Positions 34,481-46,205 of a stretch of 64,000 nucleotides of DNA are shown in pieces. Position 1 is the stretch's first letter, and each line of letters opens with the position of its first letter. The DNA comes from Isoetes taiwanensis (lineage: Eukaryota; Streptophyta; Lycopodiopsida; Isoetales; Isoetaceae): positions 11,320,913 to 11,384,912 of the forward strand of contig JAJEKV010000024.1 of assembly GCA_021234155.1 (NCBI GenBank). The letters are read 5' to 3'. The notes below the pieces were generated by a model that worked only from the letters and a program-made list of their open reading frames with translations, ran no database searches and was not told the origin of the DNA. Position numbers and translations under genes: made by a program.

Positions 34481-36021
34481 TAACAATTACATCCCAGAAT
34501 AAACCCTACAGCAAGTTGTAAAACGTAATTCGAGAGAGGGAGGGAGACAGAGATAGACGTATTTACAATTACACTAATCCAATCAAGCAAAATGGCTGGT
34601 TTTTTTTTCCACCACGGCTGTTAAAACAACTGCATTTACAAGAGATGTATTGTCCACAACGAGATGCGTACAGACATGACTCCAATCTTCAAAAGCATAT
34701 GCTCCTGAAATTGCCAAAGAAACAAGTTCACAACCTTGTAGTAAGAGAAGAGAAACGAAGTGCTATATAGAAAATTTTTTGCTTTTAGTTTACCAAGTTT
34801 ATAAGTGTTGGAGCAGAGTCATAAGATATGCTATCTACTACATTTGATATTTCTAACAGCTGTCATTCCATGAGATAAGAAACCAATATATGAAAAGCAG
34901 AGACCTGGATATGGTCTGCATTTAATCCAAGTACCATTGCAAGCCTGAAGCTACTGGTTTAGAGCCACATTACAAGCCTAGACTATTTCTTCAAACTCAG
35001 ATGATGAAGCCGAGTTTGAAGAACTTAAGAAGATTCTTTCTTCTTAAGTTTGTGGAAATGGAAAATTTGTAATGTGCCTGCGGGCTTTGGTTAATGAAAA
35101 TTATATTGTCTAAACTTGTCTATTGTCAATGATTTTTGCTCATCATTCTATTCTTGTTCTCATCATTCTATTGTCAATGAATTTTGTTAAACTTGTTAAT
35201 GAATTACCTGTTTTGTCCAATTTAAACTCTCTCTTAAATTGAAATTGTTCTTTAAATGCTCAGGGCAGTGGTCGAGGCCCCCGGAACCATGTCCTCCTAC
35301 ACCTCCTCCTCCACCTCCACCATGGCCTGGAAGTTGAATGATCAGGGAAGTTGAATGATTAGGGATGCTCAGTTCAATGCTCAGTTCAATGCTGTGGCCA
35401 GTTGTCTGAGGTCTGATGTCGAGGTATTACTATGAATTAGATATTAATTTAAATATTCATATTAATATGTAGGTTTAAATTTGTGTGCAAATGCTAACCT
35501 CCTATGTAATGTGCAGCAGAGAACAGTGATGTAGCAGAGCACAGTGATGGTTTTCTTATGTAGCAGGCCAGATTTGCAAGGAAAACCATAAGCTCCAAAT
35601 GTGGATTTATTTGTAAAAAATTGGTTTCAGTGGTTTTCCACTCTTATTTATGGTGTGCATTTGCATATGTACATATTTTATATTAATGTAAATGATGTAC
35701 TTTTTAATGGAGATTCGTGAGGGCCTCGTCCTCATTTCTTCTTTTCACTTAATTTTTTGCCATGATTTTATTGACTATCATTTTTACAAGACAAAAAAAT
35801 GGTGCATTTCAGCCGCAAAATCGGTTGCCATAAAAACACAAGTAGCAAATTCCTGCTAAAAACAGAGGTGAAAAATGAGAGTTCAGAAAAAATGAACACT
35901 GGAATAATTCCAAATTACCGAAATCGTGGTTATCTTTTGCCATCACCAGACTCAATAGCCTCTTTAAATGATTTAGGAATTGCCTCATCCTCTAATATAG
36001 CCATGATTTGGTCTATTTGCT
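34481..36021. other. Region between the gene fragment and the copia element
   Basis: AT-rich DNA without a recognised gene. It contains a C-rich CTCCTCCTCCACCTCCACC tract at about 35300 and a direct repeat of CATCATTCTATT...CTC at 35140-35180. It is duplicated at 1330-2830. Confidence 0.5.
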
Positions 36022-38126
36022 CTAATCTTTTGCTTTTCCCTTGATCTGTTTTGCCATATCTGTCATGTCTAATTTTGCTTCCTCAATTAATTTTTCAGCT
36101 TGAGTTTTTCTTTTCTTTCCAATATTCTCTTGTTGATCATTTATATTTGGCTGTTCCATATCTCTTTGACTTTCATTGTCCTGCTGTGCTTCATGTTCCA
36201 GTTCATCAGTTTCTATTGAAGTCCTGTGATCCTCTTCAGAATCTAAGTCTATAGTGAATTTGACTTCTTTTTCTCCCCTTGCTTTTGTTTGATTGACACT
36301 ATCCTTCTTAACTCTGTGTTTGTATAGTACATCCTCATCAAAGGTTACATCTTTGCTTATGATAATTTGCTTGGTATTTGGGTTGAATATCCTATAGCCC
36401 TTTGATTCTTCATCATACCCTACTAAGTACCCAAATTCTGCCTTGCTATCTAATTTTTTTCTCAGTTCTGATGGCATGTGTAAATATGCTAGGCATCCAT
36501 AAACCTTGAATCTGTCATAATTTGGTTTCTCACATGTATTTGACCACATCATGGATGGAGTCTTACCTTTGAGGACTCGAGTTGGAAGATTATTTTGAAT
36601 CAGTATTGTAGCTTTGAGAGCCTCCTCCTAGAGATAGTTTGGTAAGCCACTGTGCTTTATCATTGTCCTTACAGCATCCATAATAGTTCTGTTTTTTCTC
36701 TCTGCTACACCATTTTGTTGTGGACTGTACCTGCAAGTAAGCTGCCTTCGAATTCCATTAGTGATGCGAAAAAGCTTACACCTTGTGGATAGGTATTCAC
36801 CTCCTCGATCTGACCTTATGCATTTTACCTTAAGACTTGTCTCCCTTTCTGCCTCAGTCACATATTGTTTAAAAGCACTTAGGGCTTGAGACTTCTTCTC
36901 CAAGCAATATATCTTGCATTTTCTGCTGTAATCATCAATAAAAGTAATAGAATATCTTTTGTTTGTTCTGCCTCTTATATTCAGTGGTTCACAGAGATCT
37001 TTGTGCACCAATTCAAGTGGTTTGCTAGCTTTGTGTTTTGCTCCCTTAAATGGTAATTTATTTAATTTTCCAAACATACAACCCTCACAAGGCTGTTTTA
37101 CAGTTTGATCTTCTAAACATCAAATCCATCCTTGCTTAGACATGAACTTGATATTGTCATGATTTGTGTGAGCCAATTTGTTATGCCATTTTTCTGTACT
37201 AGGTATTATAACTCAATTTATACTGTCACAGTCAAAATGCTCCATTTGAAATAGATTTCCACATCTTTTAGCAAAAAACTTTAATTCATTGTCAAGAAAA
37301 ATCTTTACAACCTCTTGAATTGAAATTGACTTGATATCCCAAGTCTACAAGCTGACTGACAGAAATCAAATTCTTAACTAATCCTGGTACACACAAGACA
37401 TTTTCTATGTTCACAATTTTCCCTTCAAGATCAAAGAGCTGCAACAGTACCTTTCTGTCTGTCTGCATCAGGGCTCCACTTCCTACTTGAATGTTCCTTG
37501 TATTTGTGTGAGTCAAGTCCTTGAGCATATCAGCAGATTTAACTACTAATCTTTCAGCTCCACTATCAACTACAATGGCATTGGAACTTTTATTAGCTTC
37601 AACATGATTATCCAAAATAGACAAAGCCATCCTTACGTCATCTTCATCATCATTTTGTTTTTCTTCTTCTTTGTTGCTTTCTTGAGCAAGATTAACTCCA
37701 GGTTGCTTTCTGCTTCCTGTGCCCCTGTAGTTTGAACTCCTTCCTCCTCTGCCTTCTCTTCCCCTTCCTGTTCCTTTACCATATTCTTTTGGTGTGGAGC
37801 ATTTGGCTGCTACGTGTCCTCTTTCTCCACAATTATAGCAGTTAAATTCTGCCTTGAACTTTGGACAGTCATATTTAAAATGACCAATCTCATGACAGTG
37901 ATAGCATTTAACTTTTTCACTTTTGTTACCTCTGCCTGCATATGATACCTCAGTGGTTTCTTCTCCTTCTTTCATTATTTTCTTTTGCTCAAATTCTGTT
38001 CTCAAGATTCTCTCAGCATCCTCTCTATTTTGGCTCATGTTTCTAATAAATAGTGACAAAATTCTCATTCTCATGTACTGACCTGGATATTTGAAGTACC
38101 TGACTTGTATCTGAAATGTTGACTCC
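36022..38126 (-). pseudogene. Ty1-copia gag-pol, outer element, 3' part (copy 2)
   Basis: Continues the gag begun at 42783-42263 beyond the nested insertion. In order on the minus strand: gag end; two CCHC knuckles (CYHCHEIGHFKYDC and CYNCGERGHVAAKC, about 37900-37805); protease (VVDSGAE, about 37570); GAG-pre-integrase remnants (37290-37110, interrupted); and integrase (37077-36628), with IDDYSRKCKIY, DRGGEYLS and YSPQQNGVAERKNRT carrying the D,D-35-E pattern. Then the post-integrase linker (36552-36022) ends with a stop in a lysine-rich stretch. The reverse transcriptase and RNase H are absent; the DNA changes to unrelated sequence at about 36000. Copia elements encode gag-PR-IN-RT-RH, so this one is non-autonomous. 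Confidence 0.85.
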
Positions 38127-38579
38127 TGAAAGGTTATAGAAGAATTTTAGCTAGACAAGTATCACAATTGCTTTCAATGAAGATGTCAAACGCAAATTCA
38201 TACAACCAAGGTATTAAAACTTAACATAACCATTGATCTATGAACAAATAATCATAGAACTTATGAGCTCAAAAACCGTCTCCTATTTCAGCAATTAGGG
38301 ATCGGCCTCGATGCTGTTTCGCACGGGCTAATTCATTTTTGTACAGGCACCGCCATCTGCAGGATCTCAGATTGGCAATATGCTTAGAATCAGGATCCTT
38401 TGACACCTTCGATCTCGAGGGTGTCCATAAATAATATAACAAGAATTTCTAGTTTACATAAATATTTACAAACCATAGACCATTGAGTTAGGTCTAAAAT
38501 TATTGTCAATGGTTCTTCAAGCAAATAAACAATGTTCTATGATCAATATTTCAACTTCAATGTAGTAGGATTTCCTTCA
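38127..38579 (-). repeat. 3' LTR of the nested copia element
   Basis: 453 bp, TGAAAGG...CCTTCA, nearly identical to 41810-42262. The flanking five bases ACTCC (38122-38126) correspond to ACTCT at 42263-42267, the probable 5-bp target duplication. The few differences between the two LTRs indicate a fairly recent insertion. Confidence 0.95.
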
Positions 38580-39225
38580 TTCCCCCTTCATAGAACATTG
38601 TGCAGTCTCTTGCAGATCATCTTCTTCAACCTGTGATATACTGATTTTCTGCTTCAAATAATTGAATTTGGATTCTCTTAATGCTTTTGTCATAATATCT
38701 GCAACTTGCTCCTCAGTTTTGATATATTTGACAATAATTAGTCCTTTTTCCACCATATCTCTAATGAAGTGAACCTTCATGTCAATATGCTTAGATCTCT
38801 CGTGCATGACAGGATTCTTTGTCATTGAAATACAACTGGCACTGTCTGAATAAAGTTCTATAGGACTATTTAATTGCACTCCAAGTTCAGACATCAACCT
38901 TTGCATCCAGATTACCTCTTTAGCAACTAAAGTTGTTGAGCAATATTCAGCTTCAACACTTGAAAGAGCCACAGTTGACTGTTTTTTGCATTTCCAACTT
39001 ACAGGTCCTCCACCATACATCAACAAAAAACCAGAAGTTGAATATCTGTTGTCAAGATCTCCTGCCCAGTCTGCATCAGCATAAGATACCAGATCTTTGT
39101 TTTTTCCTGTGTAACAAATACCTTCATCTACTGTACTTTTAGATATCTTAAGATCCTCTTTGCAGCCATCCAATGTTATCTCCCAGGATTGTTGTTATAT
39201 CTACTTAAGAGATTGACTGCAAACG

Positions 39226-39319
39226 AGATATCTGGCCTAGTGGCGCTTGTCAAATAAATCAGGCATCCTATAAGCTCTCTGTATGGAACATTTGACAAGT
39301 GCCACTAGGCCAGATATCT
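39226..39319. repeat. Fold-back repeat at the RT deletion
   Basis: 39226-39255 and 39290-39319 are 30-base inverted repeats with one mismatch, around a 34-base loop. The left arm (minus strand) encodes the conserved YLTSATRPDI end of RT; the right arm is an inverted copy of it placed where the RT core should be. Confidence 0.95.
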
Positions 39320-41796
39320 TGGGCAGAACATAAGCTTCTTGGACAGATTGCTTTGTGTCTTGTCTGTGTGAGACAGTTTCCCCTCTGCTTATATGGTCTT
39401 TTAGATTCTTTATACCAGAGTCCCCTATGTTTTGATCATCATCTTCAAGGATATCATCTGCAGGGGTCACTTCAGTTGTCTGCTGCATTGTAATTTTCTC
39501 GTCATCTGTATTTTTCAAGCTCCTATCTTTAAACAATTTATTTTCAACAAATACAACATCTCTACTAATGATAATTTTTCTTTCTTGATGTTCAAACAAC
39601 CTATAGGCTTTAGACTCCTCATCATATCCTACTAAATAAGCTTCTTTAGCTTTATCATCAAGCTTTTTCCCCGATCTCCGTGGTATATGAACATATGCTA
39701 AGCATCCAAACTTTAAATATTCCAAAGTCGTGTGTCCTTCCCGACCAACAAGTTTCTCGAATTTACCCCTCAATGCCGATGATGGGGATCCTGTTTTGAA
39801 TGTATACTGTGAGCCTTAAGCCCTCCTCCCATAATCTTTTTGATAAACCAGAATGTTTAAGCATGGATCTTACTGCATTCAAACAAGTCCTGCTTCTTCT
39901 TTCTGCAACCCCATTTTGTTGTGGTGAGTATCTGCAAGTAAGTTGCCTTTTAATTCCTTTCTCTATGCAAAATTGTTTAAATACTTTTGACATGTATTCA
40001 CCACCTCTGTCAGACCTGAGACATTTTAATTTGTTTCCAGTTTCCCTTTCTGCTTCAGCTACGTAATTCTTAGATGCAGATAATGCTTCTCTTTTCCTTG
40101 ACAAACAATAACACTTTGCTCTCCTTGAGAAATCTTCTATAAATATTATAAAATATCTCTTCCCAGAGATCCCTCTAATGTTCAAAGGGCCACAGATGTC
40201 AGAATGTACTAGTTCCAATGTAGCTTTAGCACGTTTTCCCTTTTTTGCAAATGGAATTCTGGTACTTTTACCTAACATGCATCCTCTACATATAAATTGT
40301 TGGCTGTCCTCTTTTGGTCATTAATCAAACCCATTTTTGTAAGAGCTTTGACATTCTGAATGTTGGTATGAGCTAACCTTTCATGCCATAATCTTGAAGA
40401 AATTGCAGATACATTATTTATGACATGAATCTCATCATTCACATTCATTTCATATAAGTCTCCAACTCTTTTTGCAAAAAAGCATACTTTATTATCCTTC
40501 AAAATTTTACATAGGTTGTTGACAAAATTCACTTCAAAACCCAAATCCACTAGCTATGCAACAGATATTAAATTCCTTACTATTCCTGATACACATAACA
40601 CTTTTTTTAAATCAACTGGTTTTCCAAACAAATCATATAATCTGAGCAGTCCAGCAGCTTCAACTTCCTTGGTTCTGCCATCACCAACACGAATCTGCTT
40701 TGGATATGTCTCCTCTTCCTTTTTTAACAACAAGGATTTAGATCCTATGATTGTTCTTTCAGCTCCAGAATCTACAACAAAAGAGATCTTAGATTTATTA
40801 GTTGGCTTTGTGAAACTCATGCAAATATTTTTTACCTCCTCTTCTGAACTATCTTCTTCTTTTCCAGAGATGACGACATTGGTGTTTGGGTTTTAGAACC
40901 TCCTCCTCTTCCCCTAGCTGAACTATTGCCTCTGAACTGACCCCTACCTCTTCCTCCTTTAGCATCTTTTGGAGTTGGGCACCTTGAGGAGAAATGACCA
41001 AATCCACCACATGTGTAACAATTTTTATCACTTTGTCCAAGCTTAGAACATCTAGCTTTAATATGACCTGATTCTCCACAATTATAGCATGGTCCAACCT
41101 GCCTAGGTTTAAAATTTCCATTTCTTTTAACTGCCAGCACTTCTGGAGATTCAGTATCTTCATCATCCTCACCCATAGATCTCTGCTCTATTTCAGTCCT
41201 TGCAATGTGCTCAGCCTCTTCCTAGAAAACATCTTTGAGATATGCAATATCTGATGGCTTTCTGACATAGATGCTCCAGCAGCATCTAGATCTGCACACA
41301 AGGAATTAAATTTGAGGAACATATCTGTCAGGTCCATTTTATCCTCATACTTGATTTTCCTTATTTCCTTCTCAAGCACATCTATCTGAGATGAGCTTTT
41401 CACTTCATAGTTTTTCACCAAATACTTCCAAGCATCTCTTGGACTCATTTTTCTCAATTTCAGCATAATGCTGGGAGCTATTTTACACATTATAATAGCT
41501 TTAGCCTGACTTACTTTTAAGTCATAACTTACCTCGCCACCACTGCTACCTTCATCTTTCTTTACTGATTCAATAGACAAGGTAGTAGATGTTACCTTAT
41601 TATTTGTAGAACTTGCCTCATCTGCAGCAACATTTACATTCTTTTGTTCCTCAGGTTCTATTATTTCCCACAAGCCTTCAAATTGTAACACCTCCTTGAT
41701 CTTCTCCTTCCAGATCTGAAATCCCCCTACACCTTTAAACACCTCCACACTACTTAAAAGTGTAGCTCCAAAACGAGTTGACATTCTTCAATTCCT

Positions 41797-41808
41797 GCTC
41801 TGATACCA
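41797..41808 (-). promoter_or_regulatory. Primer-binding site of the nested copia element
   Basis: TGGTATCAGAGC on the minus strand, complementary to the 3' end of initiator tRNA-Met, one base inside the 5' LTR. This is the usual copia primer site in plants. Confidence 0.9.
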
Positions 41809-41809
41809 A

Positions 41810-42262
41810 TGAAAGGTTATAGAAGAAGTTTAGCTAGACAAGTATCACAATTGCTTTCAATGAAGATGTCAAACTCAAATTCATACAACCAAGGTATTAA
41901 AACTTAACATAACCATTGATCTATGAACAAATAATCATAGAACTTATGAGCTCAAAAACCGTCTCCTATTTCAGCAATTAGGGATCGGCCTCGGTGCTGT
42001 TTCGCACGGGCTAATCCATTTTTGTACAGGCACCGCCACCTGCAAGATCTCAGATTGGCAATATGCTTAGAATTAGGATCCTTTGACACCTTCGATCTCG
42101 AGGGTGTCCATAAATAATATAACAAGAATTTCTAGTTTACATAAATATTTACAAACCATAGACCATTGAGTTAGGTCTAAAATTATTGTCAATGGTTCTT
42201 CAAGCAAATAAACAATGTTCTATGATCAATATTTCAACTTCAATGTAGTAGGATTTCCTTCA
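41810..42262 (-). repeat. 5' LTR of the nested copia element
   Basis: 453-bp partner of 38127-38579, with TG...CA ends. It interrupts the gag frame of the outer element: removing 38127-42262 with one copy of the target duplication joins LADLAEA to GVNISDTSQ in frame. Confidence 0.95.
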
Positions 42263-42783
42263 ACTCTTGCCTCTGCTAGATCTGCAACTATGTTATCAAA
42301 TTTGTTAAAAAATTCAACATCATCTCCATCTTCTGGAAGTTTCAAACCTCTTAATTCGCTTTCTAATAAATCTATTTGTGATGAAGTTTTAACTTCATAT
42401 TGCCTTATCATAAATTTCCACATCTCCTTTGGTGACATTCCTCTTAGTTTCAACCTAATGGTTGGACTCACCTTGCAAGAAATGATTCCTTGGGCCTCCT
42501 TTATCTTTGCATATGTTGACCTCTTCTCAACACTGCCACTAGAGCCTGAAATGCCTGTTTCTCTAGTGTTAACATGTGCTCCAGCATTTACTGATACACT
42601 TGATCTTGAGATACTGCTTCCAGCAGTAGCATGCCCCTCACAATCTCCATCAGGATAAACTAATTCCCATAATTCTCCAACTTCTAGAATGTGTTTAATA
42701 GAGTCTTTCCAGATCTGAAAACCTGAAGCCCCATTGAACACTTCTATGCTGCTAAGTAAACTTGCTCCAAATCTACTTGACAT
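42263..42783 (-). pseudogene. Ty1-copia gag N terminus, outer element
   Basis: MSSRFGASLLSSIEVFNGAS followed by the typical copia gag (UBN2-like) region, IWKDSIKHIL, ISCKVSPTIRLKLRGMSPKE and SSQIDLLESELRGLKL. It is homologous to but distinct from the nested element's gag. It is broken off by the nested LTR at 42262 and continues at 38126. A primer site, TGGTATCAGAGC, lies at 42812-42801 and the LTR starts at about 42814. Confidence 0.9.
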
Positions 42784-42813
42784 CTTTTAGATCTTGACCT
42801 GCTCTGATACCAA

Positions 42814-43290
42814 TGTTGAAAGTCAATAGTAAGTCTACAATAGCTAAGTCAATTGCTCTTCGCTTATCTAGTTATTCAAATTTATCTAGACATCCAACCT
42901 TAACCAATTTCAAGTGCATATTCACACGGGGGGCGATTCCGGCAACGAGAGTTCTTGGATGGGCATATTACCCCTTTATTCTACGATCCGGACCGTATGT
43001 AAAGTTCCTCGTTTGTGGGATATATGTGTATAGGTTTTCTTATACCGTATAACAAGGTTAGAAAATACTATAAGGTTTCAGACAATATACACTATGGTCT
43101 TATTTTTATACATATATAATATGACTCTAGGGGCTCTCGCTGCCCTACGTCACCCCCCGTGTGACCCCCCGTGTGAATATGCACCCAAACCAAAGGGGGT
43201 TTCAAGGGGGATTTAATTTTAAAAGATTTGATGTAATGGTTGTGTAAAAAAAAATTTTGGGCCCTTCGGGCGGGCCTTTGTAAAAAGAAA
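42814..43290 (-). repeat. Partial 5' LTR of the outer copia element
   Basis: DNA directly upstream of the outer primer site begins TGTTGAAAGTCAATAG, the expected LTR edge. It is interrupted by a MITE at 42914-43184. No matching 3' LTR is found in this window, so the far end is undefined. Confidence 0.5.
42914..43184. mobile_element. 271-bp MITE with 20-bp perfect terminal inverted repeats
   Basis: GTGCATATTCACACGGGGGG at 42914-42933 is the exact reverse complement of 43165-43184. An extra CCCCCCGTGTGA lies just inside the right end. There is no coding capacity. A clear target duplication is not visible, so the superfamily is open. Confidence 0.8.
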
Positions 43291-43559
43291 AATTGATGAC
43301 ATTAACCATAAGAAAGATTCAACGGAACAAACATAAAGAAAGTGCTATTATCATAAAGGATTACATTATACAGTGCTAGATATTGATTTTGAAAGTAATA
43401 ATGTGCCGCATTGAGATTTAAACTATTATGTAGGAAAACCATAAACGATAAACCCCTAAACCATGGAGTGGCACCAAATTGATGTAATGAGCATAATGAC
43501 TTACACAACAGGTGAAGGTCATTTCTACTATAATAGCACGTTTTTTTCTGAAGTCTGGA

Positions 43560-43740
43560 ACGTGAGAACATGAGAAGAGATAAGAATGTGAAAACATGAG
43601 AAGAGATAAGAATGTAAAAACATGAGAAGAGATACCAACGTAGTGCTATTCTGACAGAGCTTTATCCAAAATCTTAAGAATGTGAAAACATGAGAAGAGA
43701 TACCAACGTAGTGCTATTCTGGCAAAGCTTTATGCAAAAT
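43560..43740. repeat. Tandem repeat of about 26 bp with a larger duplication
   Basis: AACATGAGAAGAGATAAGAATGT-like units repeat about four times. A larger piece beginning ACATGAGAAGAGATACC and containing AACGTAGTGCTATTCTG(A/G)CA is duplicated within 43621-43740. Confidence 0.9.
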
Positions 43741-44837
43741 CTTACATCTCTGTTGCCACTTTTTAAGTTGTACGAAGAAATCCTATGTTTCTGGCTGTAA
43801 AGCAAATATGCTTTATCCCAAGCAATGTGTTTCTGGCTGCAAAGCAGATTGTCCGTAGCAATGGAAGGGACTCATTTCATTCAATATCTAAAGGAATTAG
43901 AGCCTGTCTTGCATACCTGAGCACGAAATTAGAGCCTGTCTTGCAATACCTGAGTGGCATTGCTTGCCTCTGCTGCTACATGCAGATTTAAATGGGATGG
44001 CACCAACAAAATTAAAGCACCTGAAGCTTGTACCGAACCTTGCAGCATGCTTGTTGGTGCTTCGAACTTGCACGAGAAGTCTATGCTATAGAGTCTTGCA
44101 GCAGCACTGATTACATGGGATTTGTTCCAGCTTAAATACTGAAGATGTAGCTTTTGGAATAACATGTCTGTCATCGCCATAGCCATGCTCTGCAGAAAGA
44201 AATAAGCTCCAGGGTCTGTCGGCATGCGTGCCGAGCCAGAGAGCCAGAGAGTCTCGGCATGTCTTTACCTGCAAGGACAACAATCAGCTAAAAGAAAGCA
44301 GTTTTGCCATAGCCAGACCTACAAAGAAAAGATTACAGACAGAGTTTGGCTCAAGAAATAAATGTTTACCAGGACATGAGCACTCATTTTGTGCTAAACC
44401 AGACCCCTTGACTGCATCCTGTGCTGCTGCGAAGATAAGCTTGTACAGAAATCCATGGCCATGCCGGAATCGGCTGCATTTGACTGCCCCGCCCCTCCAA
44501 AACCGCAAGAACAACTGCTCTGAGCAAGGAAAGCTACTTTGCACGCCCAAGCTCTGTAGAAGGATGCAGACATAGAGCTCCTTGATTGCAGTTTTGAAGA
44601 AACTTGTATAGAAGGTGAAGAAGCAGAAGCTGGGGTGTCACTGCAGCTAGACACAGAGGAGGAATGTGCCAACGAGTTAGTGGAATGGGAAAAGCAGATG
44701 GGAGTAGATTTGTCAAGTTATTACAATGATAATTCTGGCCATAGTAGAGGTTCTGGAGATACAGTGGTGTTGCCTGATGCAAAAGACAAGGCTGCAGAAG
44801 TTTGTGATAGCATAACCATAGTGCTCCGATGATGCAC
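43741..44837. other. Unassigned region
   Basis: Open frames on both strands, none recognisable. A plus-strand stretch at 44635-44832 (LDTEEECANELVEWEKQMG) is acidic and coding-like but unassigned. GCCATAGCCA motifs occur here and at 14300 and 47120. Confidence 0.35.
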
Positions 44838-45000
44838 GGATCTCTGCTGAGAATAACTCAGTTATATAAACCGGTGCTATCTTTGGGGCTAATCCTACAC
44901 CTATTCCGGCCAGGATCATGTCGAACATAAGCATGGAAAATGAAGGGGCTAGACCCATTACCTCTGCTCCCACAAGAAATCATAGCGCAGCCATGGCCAC
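44838..45000 (-). pseudogene. Polyol/monosaccharide transporter fragment
   Basis: The minus strand reads GAEVMGLAPSFSMLMF, then ILAGIGVGLAPKIAPVYITE. This is the third/fourth transmembrane region of plant polyol/monosaccharide transporters of the major facilitator superfamily (MGLAP...GIGVG...APVY). Upstream residues AMAAL fit but are followed by an in-frame stop. Only about 50 residues of a protein of about 500 are present. Confidence 0.75.
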
Positions 45001-45872
45001 GGTTTCGCATCCTCGGAACCCTAAACTGGCCCAAGATGGTCGAGCCCTAAAATGGCAGAGCTCGAGCATTGCATGTTTGGGTTTTTTTTCTTTTTCCTTT
45101 TTTTTACCCAAAAATTAAACATTGGGTAGACGACTACCGTCGGATTGTTTTAGCCAACCCAAATCAACGGACTAAAAAAGGCGCACTCTAGAAATACTAT
45201 TTAGTATGCCTTCATGAATACAACGCCGAAATCATAGTAAAACCATGTCAAAAAGCGTATAAAACTACAAAAAAATCCCCTGTTATTGTGCTATATATTC
45301 TCATTGACAACTATTAGTATCTTTGTCAATATATCTGGTAATCACATTTGAACATCGAGGCTCCTCCATGACAGAATACTTCACTCGCCATTTCATTCAT
45401 CTTTTAATCTATATATACAGTATAGTTCTATAGTTTTAGCAGTCAGTTGCTTCCTGTACAGGTGGTTTGCATGCCGGATTTGCAGCCTTGCCGACAGGCC
45501 TTCATTCGGTGCTGGCTTATCTATATCCCACATACTTGCTTCACAAAATAAGCCCTTATGCAATTTCAATATTCAATGGTCTAATGTAACCATTAAATAT
45601 GAACCTTATGTAATGTACATAAGTGCTTAGCACATCTTTACCCTAATCCCTAATATGTTTGGTATCTATGCAACATGGATTCAACCTTTGGTATGAGATC
45701 CATAAGCCATAGATCAAACTATATCATGGATTATACTGGAATAATCATTTGACTCTGCACTGAACCTTTCTCAACATCATTCAACCTGAGTCTGTTGCAA
45801 TATAACACACTTGTGCAATTATGGAATATACACAACTGGAATGAGCAATGATTCAACCAACACAATATTATC
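45001..45872. other. Unassigned region
   Basis: AT-rich, with no recognised gene or repeat. Confidence 0.5.
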
Positions 45873-46205
45873 TTACTTCAACAATTCACGATTTTTATTC
45901 ATTCTGCGCTGCCGTCTCTCAATAACCTTCTCCAAATTTCCATTCAAGTTTCTTGTCCTGCCATGAGCTATCTCATTACTTCCATATGTTGGGGAATGAC
46001 ATGATGGAGGACTAGATGTAGAATCAGAAGCAAATCCATGAGCATTGCTATTATATATAGCGGCAAGGTTCATGTTCCCAACATTTTTCGAGGTTCCAAC
46101 TCCTCCATACTCACCTGCTTCCCTTATAGCAGATTCTGCATATTTGAATCTTATAGGAGTAGAAACCCCATGGTTAAATCCGAAGCTACCTTGAGTGATG
46201 TTTCA
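45873..46205 (-). pseudogene. ABF/AREB-type bZIP transcription factor fragment
   Basis: The minus-strand frame runs from about 46205 (QGSFGFNHGVSTPIRF) to LEKVIERRQRRMNKNRE, then LLK and a stop. The block LEKV-ERRQ-RMIKNRE is the signature start of the basic region of ABI5/ABF-group bZIP proteins, which bind ABA-response elements. Homology stops right after NRE, losing the rest of the basic region and the leucine zipper, and nothing of the N-terminal phosphorylation motifs is seen. It is a truncated fragment and cannot bind DNA as written. Confidence 0.8.

Larger units (their letters stand above)
33171..38945. repeat. Segmental duplication, copy 2
   Basis: Direct-orientation partner of 1-5800. 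Here the block continues on both sides: leftwards into unassigned DNA and rightwards through the rest of the nested copia element. This copy therefore looks like the source arrangement, or is simply better preserved. Confidence 0.9.
38580..41809 (-). mobile_element. Nested Ty1-copia element, internal region with RT deletion
   Basis: Minus strand, from the primer site: gag (41784-41188, MSTRFGATLLSSVEVFKGVG); two CCHC knuckles (CYNCGESGHIKARC and CYTCGGFGHFSSRC, about 41095-41000); protease (VVDSGAE, about 40775); GAG-pre-integrase (40550-40272, ending at the C-x-C of MLGKS...); integrase (40278-39763, with IEDFSRRAK, DRGGEYMS and YSPQQNGVAERRSRT); linker (39773-39320); a short piece of the RT end (VPYRELIGCLIYLTSATRPD, then one frame FAVNLLSRYNNNPG); and RNase H (39173-38580, with YADADWAGD, SSVEAEY and DSASC). 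The RT core including YVDD is missing, and a fold-back repeat sits at the deletion point. It is non-autonomous and inserted into the outer copia gag. Confidence 0.9.
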
